Assembly: GCF_030732985.1 (NCBI RefSeq) | Contig: NZ_JASHJX010000007.1 | Location: forward strand, 42,746 to 106,745 | Direction of reading: 5' to 3' | DNA from: Nioella sp. MMSF_3534 | GTDB lineage: Bacteria > Pseudomonadota > Alphaproteobacteria > Rhodobacterales > Rhodobacteraceae | Length of the DNA: 64,000 bases | Part shown: one piece after another, positions 26,250 through 34,685 of the stretch | Position numbering within the stretch: position 1 is the first letter of the stretch | Layout: each line of letters opens with the position of its first letter | Program-made: the position numbers and the translations under genes | The notes under the pieces: generated by a model | What the model saw: only the letters and a program-made list of their open reading frames with translations | Database searches by the model: none | What the model was told of the DNA's origin: nothing

Positions 26250-27979
26250 GCGACAAGAAGGACCAGGGCTTCGCCCGCGGGCTGACAAACTACGGGGACC
26301 GGGATTTCTCGGTCTACCTGCGCAACTCCTTCGCCGCCTCCATGGGCTATTCGAAGGAGGTGCTGAAGAAACCCATCGTCGGCATCGCCAACAGCTTTTC
26401 AGGCTTCAACAACTGTCACCGCCATTTCCCCGAACTGGTGGAGGCGGTGAAGCGGGGCGTTCTTCTGGGCGGCGGGTTGCCCATCGAGTTTCCGACGATC
26501 TCCCTGGGCGAGGTCTACCTCAACCCCACCAGCCTCAAGTTCCGCAACCTCATGTCCATGGACACCGAAGAGATGATCCGCGCCCAACCGATGGATGCGG
26601 TGGTTCTGCTTGGCGGCTGCGACAAGACCGTGCCCGCGCAGCTGATGGGCGCGGCCTCTGCCGATCTGCCCGCCGTGCAGCTGGTCGCCGGGCCGATGAT
26701 GACCTCGCGCTACCAGGAAGAACGGCTTGGTGCCTGCACTGATTGCCGCCGCTTCTGGGGCAAGTTCCGCGCGGGCGAAGTCTCCAAGGCGCAAATTGAC
26801 GATATCGAGGGGCGGCTGGCCACGACCTCGGGCACCTGCGCGGTGATGGGCACGGCCTCGACCATGGCCTGCATCGCAGAAACGCTCGGCATGTCGCTGC
26901 CCGGCACCGCCGCGATCCCGGCGGTTCATGCCGATCGCCTGCGTGCGGCCGAGGCCTCTGGCCTCGCGGCGGCGCGGATGATCGACAACCCGATCCGCCC
27001 GAGCGAGGTGATCACCGAGAAATCCGTCGAAAACGCGCTTCGGATGTTGCTGGCCGTGGGCGGGTCCACCAATGCCATCGTCCACCTCACGGCTGTGGCC
27101 GGGCGGCTTGGCATCAAGATCTCGCTCAACCGCCTGAACGAGCTGTCGGACACCACGCCGGTGCTTGTGAACCTCAAGCCGGTGGGTCAGCATTACATGG
27201 AGGATTTCTTCTTCGCCGGTGGCGCTGGCGCCGTGCTGCGCGAGTTGAAACCGCTTTTGCATCTCGACACGCTGACCGTTGCCGGCACGACGCTTGGCGA
27301 CCGGCTCGAGGAGGACCCCGGCTATGTCGATCACCGCATCATCGCCAGGGCCGAGGAGCCGCTGGAACCCCAGGGCGGGCTGGTCGCGCTCTTTGGCAAT
27401 CTCGCGCCGAGGGGCGCGATCCTGAAACGCTCCGCCGCCGATCCGACGCTTTTCGAGAAGGAAGGCCGCGCGGTCGTCTTCACCTCGCTGGAGGATCTGG
27501 CGAACCGCGTGGATGACCCTGATCTCGACATCACCGAGGATGACTTCATGGTGTTGCAGAATGCAGGCCCCAAAAGCGCCTCCGGCATGCCCGAGGCGGG
27601 CTACCTGCCGATCCCGAAGAAGCTGAGCTCCAGGGGCGTGAAGGACATGGTCCGCATCTCGGATGCGCGCATGTCGGGTACGGCTTTTGGCACCATCGTG
27701 CTGCATGTGGCGCCCGAGGCGTCCGTGGGCGGGCCGCTGGCCCTTGTGCGCGACGGTGACCGGATCCGCCTGTCGGTGGCGAACAAATCCATCGAGTTGC
27801 TGGTGGACGAGGACGAGCTTGCCCGCCGCCGCGCAGACTGGCAGCCGGTCAACGTCCCGCCCGAGAAACGGCGCGGCTATGACCGGCTCTATGCGGAAAC
27901 CGTGCTTCAGGCCGATGCGGGATGCGATTTCGACTTCCTGCAACCGTTGGGTGAGACAGGCGGCAGAGCACCTGAATAG
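26246..27979 (+). CDS. IlvD/Edd family dehydratase, sugar-acid type
   Basis: A 577-residue Fe-S dehydratase. The cysteines are C57 (NNCHRH), C125 (GGCDKT) and C198 (SGTCAVMG), with spacing 68 and 73, the same as in Rhizobium L-arabonate/D-xylonate dehydratase. The catalytic serine lies in ARMSGTAFG near residue 475, followed by the HVAPEA block typical of pentonate dehydratases. It would convert an aldonate to a 2-keto-3-deoxy acid. It overlaps the aldehyde dehydrogenase by four bases and ends the operon; a terminator follows. Confidence 0.88.
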   Translation: MSDKKDQGFARGLTNYGDRDFSVYLRNSFAASMGYSKEVLKKPIVGIANSFSGFNNCHRHFPELVEAVKRGVLLGGGLPIEFPTISLGEVYLNPTSLKFRNLMSMDTEEMIRAQPMDAVVLLGGCDKTVPAQLMGAASADLPAVQLVAGPMMTSRYQEERLGACTDCRRFWGKFRAGEVSKAQIDDIEGRLATTSGTCAVMGTASTMACIAETLGMSLPGTAAIPAVHADRLRAAEASGLAAARMIDNPIRPSEVITEKSVENALRMLLAVGGSTNAIVHLTAVAGRLGIKISLNRLNELSDTTPVLVNLKPVGQHYMEDFFFAGGAGAVLRELKPLLHLDTLTVAGTTLGDRLEEDPGYVDHRIIARAEEPLEPQGGLVALFGNLAPRGAILKRSAADPTLFEKEGRAVVFTSLEDLANRVDDPDLDITEDDFMVLQNAGPKSASGMPEAGYLPIPKKLSSRGVKDMVRISDARMSGTAFGTIVLHVAPEASVGGPLALVRDGDRIRLSVANKSIELLVDEDELARRRADWQPVNVPPEKRRGYDRLYAETVLQADAGCDFDFLQPLGETGGRAPE

Positions 27980-27987
27980 CATTGAAC

Positions 27988-28025
27988 AACGTGCCCCAAG
28001 GCGATGATCCTTGGGGGCGTTCTTT
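27988..28025 (+). terminator. Terminator at the end of the catabolic operon
   Basis: The arms CCCCAAGG (27994-28001) and CCTTGGGG (28009-28016) pair around GCGATGA-type loop bases, extended outward by AACG/CGTT with a bulge, and run into TTCTTT. It lies nine bases after the dehydratase stop. Confidence 0.75.
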
Positions 28026-28123
28026 CCGCGTGGCAAGGATGGGGGATTGCCCCCATGCCTTCAGCTTTCCGGTTTGCCTAGGCTCGGGTCAGACATAATG
28101 ACTGACCCACGGAGCCCCTGACC

Positions 28124-28471
28124 ATGACCCGCCTTCTTGCCGCTGCCCTGACCGCCTTGACCCTGGCCACCGCCGCCGCCCATGCCGAATGCAGGGTGAT
28201 TGAATTCGCCCCCGGAACGAATTCCGCGCAGGTGCACGCAACCTCCTTTCACGCGCTGACCGAGTGTTTCTTCCTTCGCGTGCGGCCCGGTCAGGCCGCG
28301 CATGTGCGCATTATCGGTGGAACGGATACCACCTTTGACACACCAGAAACCGGCCCCGACCAGATCGACACGTCCTTCCTGCTGCAGTCCAGTTGGCTGG
28401 AGGTTTATATCAGCAAAGGGTCCGCATACCCGGATCGGGAAAACGTGATTGTCGAGTTTACCATCGACTGA
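28124..28471 (+). CDS. Small secreted hypothetical protein
   Basis: A 115-residue protein with a Sec signal peptide (residues 1-23, cut after AHA) and a mature part of about 92 residues holding two cysteines (AECRV and TECFF) that could form one disulfide. I recognise no family. It has its own spacer after the operon terminator and a CGGAGC ahead of the ATG. Its 3' end overlaps the convergent deacetylase-like gene by 14 bases. Confidence 0.65.
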   Translation: MTRLLAAALTALTLATAAAHAECRVIEFAPGTNSAQVHATSFHALTECFFLRVRPGQAAHVRIIGGTDTTFDTPETGPDQIDTSFLLQSSWLEVYISKGSAYPDRENVIVEFTID

Positions 28472-29636
28472 GCCGCGCGGTCAGTCGCCCCAGATCGTGG
28501 CGAAGCTGGCTCTGGATCGGCCCGTCACGAGGCGCATCGCGCAGGGTGGTAAACCAGTGGTCCGGCGGGTTCTTCCCGCGCCGGGCCTTGTCCCATCTCA
28601 ACGCGCGCAGAACCGCCTCAGCCTCTGGCGGCAGGCGGTCGGGGATCTCAAGACCGTTCAGGGTAGCCCAGACCCCGGTCCAGAGCCTGCCGACGGACCA
28701 CGGGTTGTAGCCACCCCCGCCCAGAACCAGCAGGCGCGGGGCGTTCAGGTCCATGATTGCACTGACCACGGCCCAATGGGCGTTATTGGACAGAGTCAGG
28801 CGCGACAGCGGGTCTTCCTCGACCGCGTCCGCGCCGCATTGCAGGACGATGGCGTCAGGGCGGAAGGCGTGCAGCGCGGGCAGGATCAGGCTGTCGCGGA
28901 TCAGGGCCATGTCGCTGTCATTCAACCCGCGCGGCACTGGCAGGTTGAAGCAGTTGCCACCGCCGTCGTCAGAAAGTGCGCCGGTGAACGGCCAGCGGCG
29001 GTCCTCGTGCACCGAGATCAGCAGCGTGTCGGGATCGCCGGCAAAGCCATGTTCGACCCCGTCGCAGTGATGGGCGTCGATATCGACATAGGCGATGCGC
29101 TGCGCACCTGCGCGTCGCAGGGACAGCATCGCAAGAACCGGGTCGTTGAGGTAGCAGAACCCGTTTGCCCGGTCGGGCAGGGCGTGGTGGGTGCCGCCGC
29201 CGGGATGGTAGATGACACCACCTCCAGCCAGCAGCTCGCCTGCCAGCAGGGATGCCCCTGCGGCGGTGGCGGGGCGGCGGAACATTTCGCCATAGACCGG
29301 GTTCGACACCGTGCCGATCCCGTGTCGGTCGCGGGTCTCCGGGCTGACCTCTTGCCGGGCCTCGGCCTCTTGCAGGGCAGAGAGATAGTCGGGTGTATGC
29401 CAGATCGTCAGCGCGGCGGGCTTGGCACGAGGGCTGTTTCGGTATTGGCCGGGTGGCAGCCAGCCCAAGGCGCGCGACAGGTCCATGACGGTCGATACAC
29501 GCGGCACCCGCAGGGGATGATGCGCACCGTAAGAGGAATGCCGGTATATCTCGGAGCCGAAGAACAGCGGCCGGGTTTCCCCGTCGGACGGGCCTTGCGG
29601 GGGATCGGTATCGGTTATGCGTGATTTTCCGGCCAT
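28458..29636 (-). CDS. Histone-deacetylase-like zinc amidohydrolase (AcuC/acetylpolyamine type)
   Basis: A 392-residue arginase/deacetylase-fold enzyme. The charge-relay H150-H151 (GGGTHH), zinc ligands D187 and H189 (YVDIDAHHCDG), D270 (QCGAD) and the catalytic Y310 in GGGGY are all present, so it should be active as a deacetylase of an acetylated amine, lysine or polyamine. I chose ATG 29636; a TTG at 29669 is possible. It is divergent from the Nudix gene with a 120-base spacer. The natural substrate is not evident from the neighbourhood. Confidence 0.88.
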   Translation of the reverse strand: MAGKSRITDTDPPQGPSDGETRPLFFGSEIYRHSSYGAHHPLRVPRVSTVMDLSRALGWLPPGQYRNSPRAKPAALTIWHTPDYLSALQEAEARQEVSPETRDRHGIGTVSNPVYGEMFRRPATAAGASLLAGELLAGGGVIYHPGGGTHHALPDRANGFCYLNDPVLAMLSLRRAGAQRIAYVDIDAHHCDGVEHGFAGDPDTLLISVHEDRRWPFTGALSDDGGGNCFNLPVPRGLNDSDMALIRDSLILPALHAFRPDAIVLQCGADAVEEDPLSRLTLSNNAHWAVVSAIMDLNAPRLLVLGGGGYNPWSVGRLWTGVWATLNGLEIPDRLPPEAEAVLRALRWDKARRGKNPPDHWFTTLRDAPRDGPIQSQLRHDLGRLTARLSRW

Positions 29637-29756
29637 TGTCCGAAAAGACTTCGCGCCCAATGGCCGCAATTCAAGCCCTTCTGTTTGCGATCCCGGAATT
29701 TCCGCTTAGATTGATGGTTGAGCAGCATCGTCACGACAAGAGGCACCCAAGCGCAG

Positions 29757-30230
29757 ATGGGAAGCTTTCGAACATATCAAGCGCCCATGCGACTGGACGG
29801 CGCGGGAAAGCGCGAGCCGCGAATGCAGTTCGCCGCGCTGCCGTTCCGGCGCAGGAAGTCCGAGGTTGAAATCCTGCTGATGACCAGCCGCGATACCGGG
29901 CGCTGGATCATTCCCAAGGGCTGGCCGATGGATGGCAAGACCCCGGCCGAGGCCGCCGCACAGGAAGCGTGGGAGGAAGGCGGGTTGCGCGGGGTGATCA
30001 GCGAAACCTGCGCGGGCTTCTATTCCTACACCAAGTCGCTGCCGGATGATGGCCGGACCCCTTGCATCGTTGCCGTGTTTCCGCTGGAAGTGCGCAAGCT
30101 GGAGCGAGAATTTCCCGAGGAAGGCATCCGCAAGCTGAAATGGTTTTCCCAACGCAAGGCCGCGGCCCGCGTCGATGAACCGGAACTGAAGAAAATCATT
30201 CGCAATTTCACTCCGGGAAAGTACTTGTGA
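29757..30230 (+). CDS. Nudix hydrolase
   Basis: A 157-residue Nudix protein. The box reads GWPMDGKTPAEAAAQEAWEE-GG: the metal-binding EAWEE is kept, but the first Glu of the canonical motif is Lys and the Arg of RE-xx-EE is Gln. IPKGW before the box resembles diphosphoinositol/Ap6A-type hydrolases. It would cleave a nucleoside or polyphosphate X-linked substrate. Start choice is uncertain among TTG 29718, ATG 29757 and ATG 29787; 29757 keeps the conserved part and avoids a rare start. Confidence 0.8.
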   Translation: MGSFRTYQAPMRLDGAGKREPRMQFAALPFRRRKSEVEILLMTSRDTGRWIIPKGWPMDGKTPAEAAAQEAWEEGGLRGVISETCAGFYSYTKSLPDDGRTPCIVAVFPLEVRKLEREFPEEGIRKLKWFSQRKAAARVDEPELKKIIRNFTPGKYL

Positions 30231-30289
30231 CACCTCTGTGACGTTGCAGGGCTTGATTCTGCACCCGCGAAGATTACTGTTTCGAGATC

Positions 30290-30724
30290 ATGATCCGTTA
30301 CACGCTCAAATGCGCCGATGGCCACAGCTTTGACAGCTGGTTCAAATCCGCCGAAGCCTTCGAGGCGCTCGAAGGGCGGGGGATGCTGTCTTGTTCCGTC
30401 TGTGGCGGCGGCGCTGTGCAAAAGGCCATGATGGCGCCGGGCGTTGCGAAATCCGCCTCGCAGCACGAAGGCACAGCACCGGTCAAGCTGTCTCAGCCGG
30501 ACAACCCGATGGAAGAGGCTCTCAAGGCGTTGCGCAAACATGTGGAAGAGAACTCCACCTATGTGGGCGGCAACTTTGCCAGCGAGGCGCGCAAGATCCA
30601 TCTGGGTGAGGCCCCCGACCGGCTGATCCACGGCGAGGCCAAGCCGGAAGAGGCCAAGGCACTGATCGAGGATGGCATTCCCGTCGCGCCGTTGCCGATC
30701 ATCCCCAAGAGCCGGAGCACCTGA
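30290..30724 (+). CDS. DUF1178 family protein
   Basis: A 144-residue protein opening MIRYTLKCADGHSFDSWF with a CSVCGG pair 25 residues later, giving a zinc-ribbon-like N-terminus typical of DUF1178. The rest is charged, with a helical EEALKALRKHVEEN stretch. The family occurs in most alphaproteobacteria and its function is unknown. It ends one base before the SDR start and probably shares a transcript with it. Confidence 0.85.
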   Translation: MIRYTLKCADGHSFDSWFKSAEAFEALEGRGMLSCSVCGGGAVQKAMMAPGVAKSASQHEGTAPVKLSQPDNPMEEALKALRKHVEENSTYVGGNFASEARKIHLGEAPDRLIHGEAKPEEAKALIEDGIPVAPLPIIPKSRST

Positions 30725-30725
30725 C

Positions 30726-31382
30726 ATGCGCGCAGTCGTGACCGGGGCGTCCCGTGGCATCGGATTGGAACTGGTCAGGGCGCTGTCGGCGCGCGGCGAT
30801 GAGGTTATGGGCACCTGCCGCGATGGTCAGACCCATGGCGTCGGGGCGTGGCACGCACTGGATGTGACCGATCCGGGTTCGGTCGCCGCATTGGCAGACG
30901 CGCATCCTGCCCCGGTCGAACTGCTGGTGTGCAACGCGGGCGTGTATCTGGACAAGCTGCACCAGATTGATGACGGATTTCCGCCGGCGCTTTGGGCCGA
31001 GACCTTTGCCGTCAACGTGACCGGCGTGTTCCTGACGGTGCAGGCGTTGTTGCCACAACTGCGCGCCGCGTCGGGCGCGAAGATCGCCATCATCGGGTCA
31101 CAGATGGGCAGCGATACACGCGCGCCGGGCGGGTCGTTCATCTACCGGGCGTCCAAGGCGGCGGCGCTGAACCTTGGGCGCAACCTTGCGGCGGAACTGC
31201 TGCCCGAGGGGATTGCAGTGGGCATCTATCATCCCGGTTGGGTGCAGACGGACATGGGCGGCACCGCGGCTGACATCACGGTGGCAGAGTCTGCAGCGGG
31301 GCTGTTGGCGCGCTTTGACGGCTTGTCTCTGGCCTCGACCGGCTGTTTCCTGACATGGGACGGGCGCGAGCACCCTTACTGA
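30726..31382 (+). CDS. SDR family oxidoreductase
   Basis: A 218-residue short-chain dehydrogenase with TGASRGIG at residue 6, CNAGVY near 77, the catalytic serine in IIGSQMGS and Y-x3-K in YRASK near 140. It is shorter than classical SDRs and belongs to the CsgA/C-factor-like branch. The start follows the DUF1178 stop after one base. Its stop overlaps the convergent glycosyltransferase end by 7 bases. Substrate unknown. Confidence 0.85.
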   Translation: MRAVVTGASRGIGLELVRALSARGDEVMGTCRDGQTHGVGAWHALDVTDPGSVAALADAHPAPVELLVCNAGVYLDKLHQIDDGFPPALWAETFAVNVTGVFLTVQALLPQLRAASGAKIAIIGSQMGSDTRAPGGSFIYRASKAAALNLGRNLAAELLPEGIAVGIYHPGWVQTDMGGTAADITVAESAAGLLARFDGLSLASTGCFLTWDGREHPY

Positions 31383-33793
31383 GCGGCCACCTCTGCCAGG
31401 CTGTCGCCTTCGACAAATTCGCGCAGTTCCGGGTCTTCCAGCTGCATTTCGATGGTGCGAAGCGCGCTGTCCAGCGTGGCGCGGTGCAATGCGGCCAGAT
31501 CGCCATCCTGCAACATCTCGTCCATCCGGCCCTGCAGATCGCCCGACCGGATCGACGCATCTTCACAGGAATTGAGATCGAACTTGTCCCAGTAGCCCAG
31601 GTCGATCCGGCTTTTGTCCTTGGAATTGGCGGTGCCGCGCAGGCGTTTGAGCAGGAACTCCTCGCGGCTCTTGATCGCGTAGTGGTTCATCTGCGCGAAA
31701 TCATAGGCCACGATGTTCTTGTTGGACCGCCAGCCGCCACGCAGGTATTTCTCGCCCATGGGCTCGCCACGGGCGTTGACCCAGTTGACCTGGTCGGGGT
31801 GGATTTCGACCTTCTTTTCAAACCTAGGCCGGTGCACCCCGAAATAGTCGAAACTGGCCGGGCGGAAGAGCGTCTTGAACCCCCAGACCAGCCCGCTTTC
31901 GGGGTCCTCGACGCGACAGGCGCGGGTGAACCGCCGTGTCACCGGTTCGGGCATCATGTGCCGCTGGCCGCCAGAGCCGAAGAGCCGCCAGTTGATCGAG
32001 ATTGCCTCGGTACTGTCTGGGCAGGCGTCGAGCAGCGCGTCGACGGTGCCGTCGCCCACATGGACATTGAGGAACTCATCGGCATCGGCAATCAGCACCC
32101 AGGACGCATCGCGCACCACATCCATCTGGTTGGCGCGGGAATAGGCCCGGCGCTGCGGGTCCATGCGGGGGCCGAGCGGGTTGTCGTAATGATGCACGAT
32201 CCCCATCGCATCGAGCCGGTTGAGCAACAGGTTGGTGCCGTCGGTGCAGTCGTTGGAAAACAGAACGAAATCATCGAAGCCCAGGTTGCGGTAATGGGCG
32301 ATCCATTCCAGCAGATAGGGGCCTTCGTTCTTCATCGTGGACAGCACCACCTTGCGCCCGTTGCCGGGGAAAGGTTGCGACAGCTTGGGGCGGATGGCGG
32401 GGGCGGCGGGTTTGTCGTCTGGCATAGCAACAGGTTCCGGTTCGGATATAGCAGCCCCGCTCTCGTCGATTACATCGCCGGTCTTGCGGGCCTTCTGGAT
32501 CAGCGCGATCAGCCGGGCGCGGGTTTCCGGGGCCAGGTTGGCGGCGGGGGGCTGTTCGGGTTCGGGTTGCTTGTCCTGCCGTTCACCGGTTTCGAGATCG
32601 ACCCCGGTCATCTTGGCAAGCTCTTCCGCATCGGTGGCATCCTGCCGCTTCTCGGCATTCCGGATGCCGGTGGACCGCGCGATCATCTTGGCGATGGTCT
32701 TGTTGGGCACGCCATCGGCCTGCATCTTGCGCACCAGTTCCTGGGTGTCCTTGGGCAGATGCTGGGTGAACAGCACCTCGTCCAGCTGGTCGATCCTGAC
32801 CGCGCCCGCCTCTCTCAGGCTTTCGACCCATTCGTCATATTCGCCGGTGTGTCGCAGCTGGTCGACGCGGGCGGCGTGATAGGCCAGCGCCTTGTCCTGC
32901 AATGTGGCGAGCTTGGAGTCTTTCAACATCTCCGCCATCAGCGCCTTGACCTTGGGCGCGTGGCGCGCGGCGCTGACATTGGGTTCCTGCTCGTTGCGGT
33001 CGAAGATCGAGAAATAGGAGGCGTTATACTTGTCCTCCTTGTTGTTCACGTTGCCCCGCAGGCGGCGCAGCAGGTAGGCCTCGTAGCTTTTGACCGCGTA
33101 GTGGTTCAGCTCGACGAAATCATAGGACAGCGTCGGCCCGGTCGACCGCCAGCCGCTTTTCTTGAAACTTTCGGTCATCGGCTTGCCGCCGCCATTCATC
33201 CATTTCAGCGCCAGCAGCTTTTCGACCTGCCCTTCCTTCGACGCCTTGTGCTTGATCGAGGGACGGTGGATGCCGAATTTCATGTCGGGGAAGGGCCGCA
33301 CCATCGACTTGACGCCCCAGCCCTTGCGGAACCGGTCCGGCGCGCCGTGGGTATAGCTTTCGGTCACCAGGCCGGGCCGCCAGTCCAGGATGTTGTTGGA
33401 GCCATAGAAACGCCAGGTGATCATGATGCCTTCGGTGCCATCGGGCATGGCATCGACCAGTTCCTGAACGGTGCCGTCACCAAGCTTGATGTTGACGAAT
33501 TCATCGGCATCCATCGTCAGAACCCAGTCGGACCCGCAAATCTCCGGGTTCTTTCCGGCAAGCCACAGCGCATGCGGCTGCGGTTTCTTGCCCTTTGGCA
33601 CCTCGTTGCGGAAATGCTGGCAGTAGCCCATCTCCTGCAACCGGATCAGCATGTCGTCGGTGCCGTCCTGGCAGTTGTTGGTGTAGACGCAGATGTTATC
33701 GAAGCCGATCAGGTGGTGATAGGCCACCCATTCCAGAAGGCAGTGGCCCTCGTCCTTCATCATCGACAGGATCGTAAACCTGTGCTTCGGCAT
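31376..33793 (-). CDS. Glycosyltransferase family 2-like protein with two tandem GT-A domains
   Basis: An 805-residue protein with two copies of the same domain. Copy one (about residues 4-330) has TILSMMKDEGHCLLEWVAYH and DADEF; copy two (about 480-800) has VVLSTMKNEGPYLLEWIAHY and DADEF, each quoted motif being the start of a nucleotide-sugar domain. The two are joined by a 150-residue linker with a Glu/Pro-rich part. Both DxD-like motifs are intact. The family acts in surface-polysaccharide or glycan synthesis. No signal peptide. I chose ATG 33793 (CAGGGGG upstream) rather than the first in-frame start at 33928. Confidence 0.8.
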   Translation of the reverse strand: MPKHRFTILSMMKDEGHCLLEWVAYHHLIGFDNICVYTNNCQDGTDDMLIRLQEMGYCQHFRNEVPKGKKPQPHALWLAGKNPEICGSDWVLTMDADEFVNIKLGDGTVQELVDAMPDGTEGIMITWRFYGSNNILDWRPGLVTESYTHGAPDRFRKGWGVKSMVRPFPDMKFGIHRPSIKHKASKEGQVEKLLALKWMNGGGKPMTESFKKSGWRSTGPTLSYDFVELNHYAVKSYEAYLLRRLRGNVNNKEDKYNASYFSIFDRNEQEPNVSAARHAPKVKALMAEMLKDSKLATLQDKALAYHAARVDQLRHTGEYDEWVESLREAGAVRIDQLDEVLFTQHLPKDTQELVRKMQADGVPNKTIAKMIARSTGIRNAEKRQDATDAEELAKMTGVDLETGERQDKQPEPEQPPAANLAPETRARLIALIQKARKTGDVIDESGAAISEPEPVAMPDDKPAAPAIRPKLSQPFPGNGRKVVLSTMKNEGPYLLEWIAHYRNLGFDDFVLFSNDCTDGTNLLLNRLDAMGIVHHYDNPLGPRMDPQRRAYSRANQMDVVRDASWVLIADADEFLNVHVGDGTVDALLDACPDSTEAISINWRLFGSGGQRHMMPEPVTRRFTRACRVEDPESGLVWGFKTLFRPASFDYFGVHRPRFEKKVEIHPDQVNWVNARGEPMGEKYLRGGWRSNKNIVAYDFAQMNHYAIKSREEFLLKRLRGTANSKDKSRIDLGYWDKFDLNSCEDASIRSGDLQGRMDEMLQDGDLAALHRATLDSALRTIEMQLEDPELREFVEGDSLAEVAAQ

Positions 33794-34148
33794 GAACTGC
33801 CCCCTGGGCGCGTGCCCGTTACTCGTATCCTCATGCCGGGCCGTCTGGCGGGGCCGGTCATTCGCGTTGTCGCGGATTAAAGCGCATATCGGGTTGAAAT
33901 GCGAGGGGCAGCATGCGGTCGGTTCCAATTGGAACCATTTTTCCTGTCACAAGAGGTGGGATGATCACTCTCTCGTGATGAGCAAAAACTTTCCGTCGCG
34001 AAAAGTTGTGTGCGCAAATGCGCAGAACTCTCTGCCGGTTTCGCCGTTTTGGTCGGCTGAAACCGGGCCTATCTGCTTCCTCACAAGGCGGGTCGCACCG
34101 CCGCCACAACACCGCAAACAGACATATGACACTCGAAAGGAAAGACCC
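33794..34148. other. Divergent spacer between glycosyltransferase and small secreted protein
   Basis: About 355 bases without a supportable gene. It contains the perfect palindrome at 33921 and the doubled TGCGCA-AA-TGCGCA at 34011-34024, and should hold two divergent promoters. An open frame runs through from 33792 into the + strand gene but lacks an RBS and its upstream part is Cys/Trp rich and unlike a signal peptide. Confidence 0.5.
33921..33936. promoter_or_regulatory. 16-bp perfect palindrome GGTTCCAATTGGAACC
   Basis: A perfect 16-bp palindrome lies 128 bases upstream of the glycosyltransferase start and 213 upstream of the secreted-protein start. It is followed by a run of T (ATTTTTCC). 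The length and symmetry fit a dimeric repressor site that could serve either promoter. Confidence 0.45.
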
Positions 34149-34520
34149 ATGAAAACCCTCGCAATCACCGCTTCGCTCGTTGCCGCCCTGTCCGCACCGG
34201 CCTTCGCGAACGATAACCTTGCCGCTTCCGTCGGCGTGGAAGCAGGCCAGTATTCCCTGGCTGAACTGATCCAGCTGCGCGACGCATTGGAAAGCGATGA
34301 CCGGGCCGAAGCAGCCTTTATCCTGAATGGAGCTGCAAACCACGTCGACGGATCGGTCGCCTATGAGGCCCGCCTGCGTCAGGCCGAGGAAGACGGCGAC
34401 TTCGCCATCGCATCCTACCTGCGCAACAGCGGCACGGAAGTGATCTCGACCCAGAGCTTTGGCATGAACGAAACCGCCGCCCGCATCTTCGCGGAACTGG
34501 CAGCCGCCGACGACAACTAA
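34149..34520 (+). CDS. Small secreted hypothetical protein
   Basis: A 123-residue protein with a clear signal peptide (MKTLAITASLVAALSAPAFA, cut after residue 20) and an acidic, alanine-rich helical mature part with no cysteines. RBS GAAAGGAAAGACCC precedes the ATG. A long hairpin with a GAAA tetraloop follows at 34629. I recognise no family; a periplasmic role is likely from the signal alone. Confidence 0.7.
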   Translation: MKTLAITASLVAALSAPAFANDNLAASVGVEAGQYSLAELIQLRDALESDDRAEAAFILNGAANHVDGSVAYEARLRQAEEDGDFAIASYLRNSGTEVISTQSFGMNETAARIFAELAAADDN

Positions 34521-34628
34521 GACCCGGGCGGGCCGGATCGGCCTGCCCTGACCGCCCCATCCCTGACCGTCCCCCTGTTCATGATCCGACCCCTCCCCAA
34601 GCGGATCACCCATGGATGCGGTGCGGTG

Positions 34629-34670
34629 AACCGGTCCCGACGCGAAAGCGCCGGGGCCGGTTTGCGTTTT
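34629..34670 (+). terminator. Hairpin with GAAA tetraloop and T-rich tail
   Basis: AACCGGTCCCG (34629-34639) pairs with CGGGGCCGGTT (34652-34662), allowing one G-T pair. An inner CGC-GAAA-GCG cap follows, then TTTGCGTTTT. The GNRA loop is on the + strand, so I assign it to the gene ending at 34520. A second 10-bp hairpin at 34526-34548 without a T-tract lies closer to that stop. Confidence 0.55.
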
Positions 34671-34685
34671 GAAGCCGGACCCGGA

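Noticed and set aside
31355..33880. 841-codon open frame antisense to the tandem glycosyltransferase
   Set aside because: It mirrors the high-GC3 codon pattern of the real gene, is His/Gly/Val rich, has no motif and no RBS. The - strand gene has clear domain motifs.
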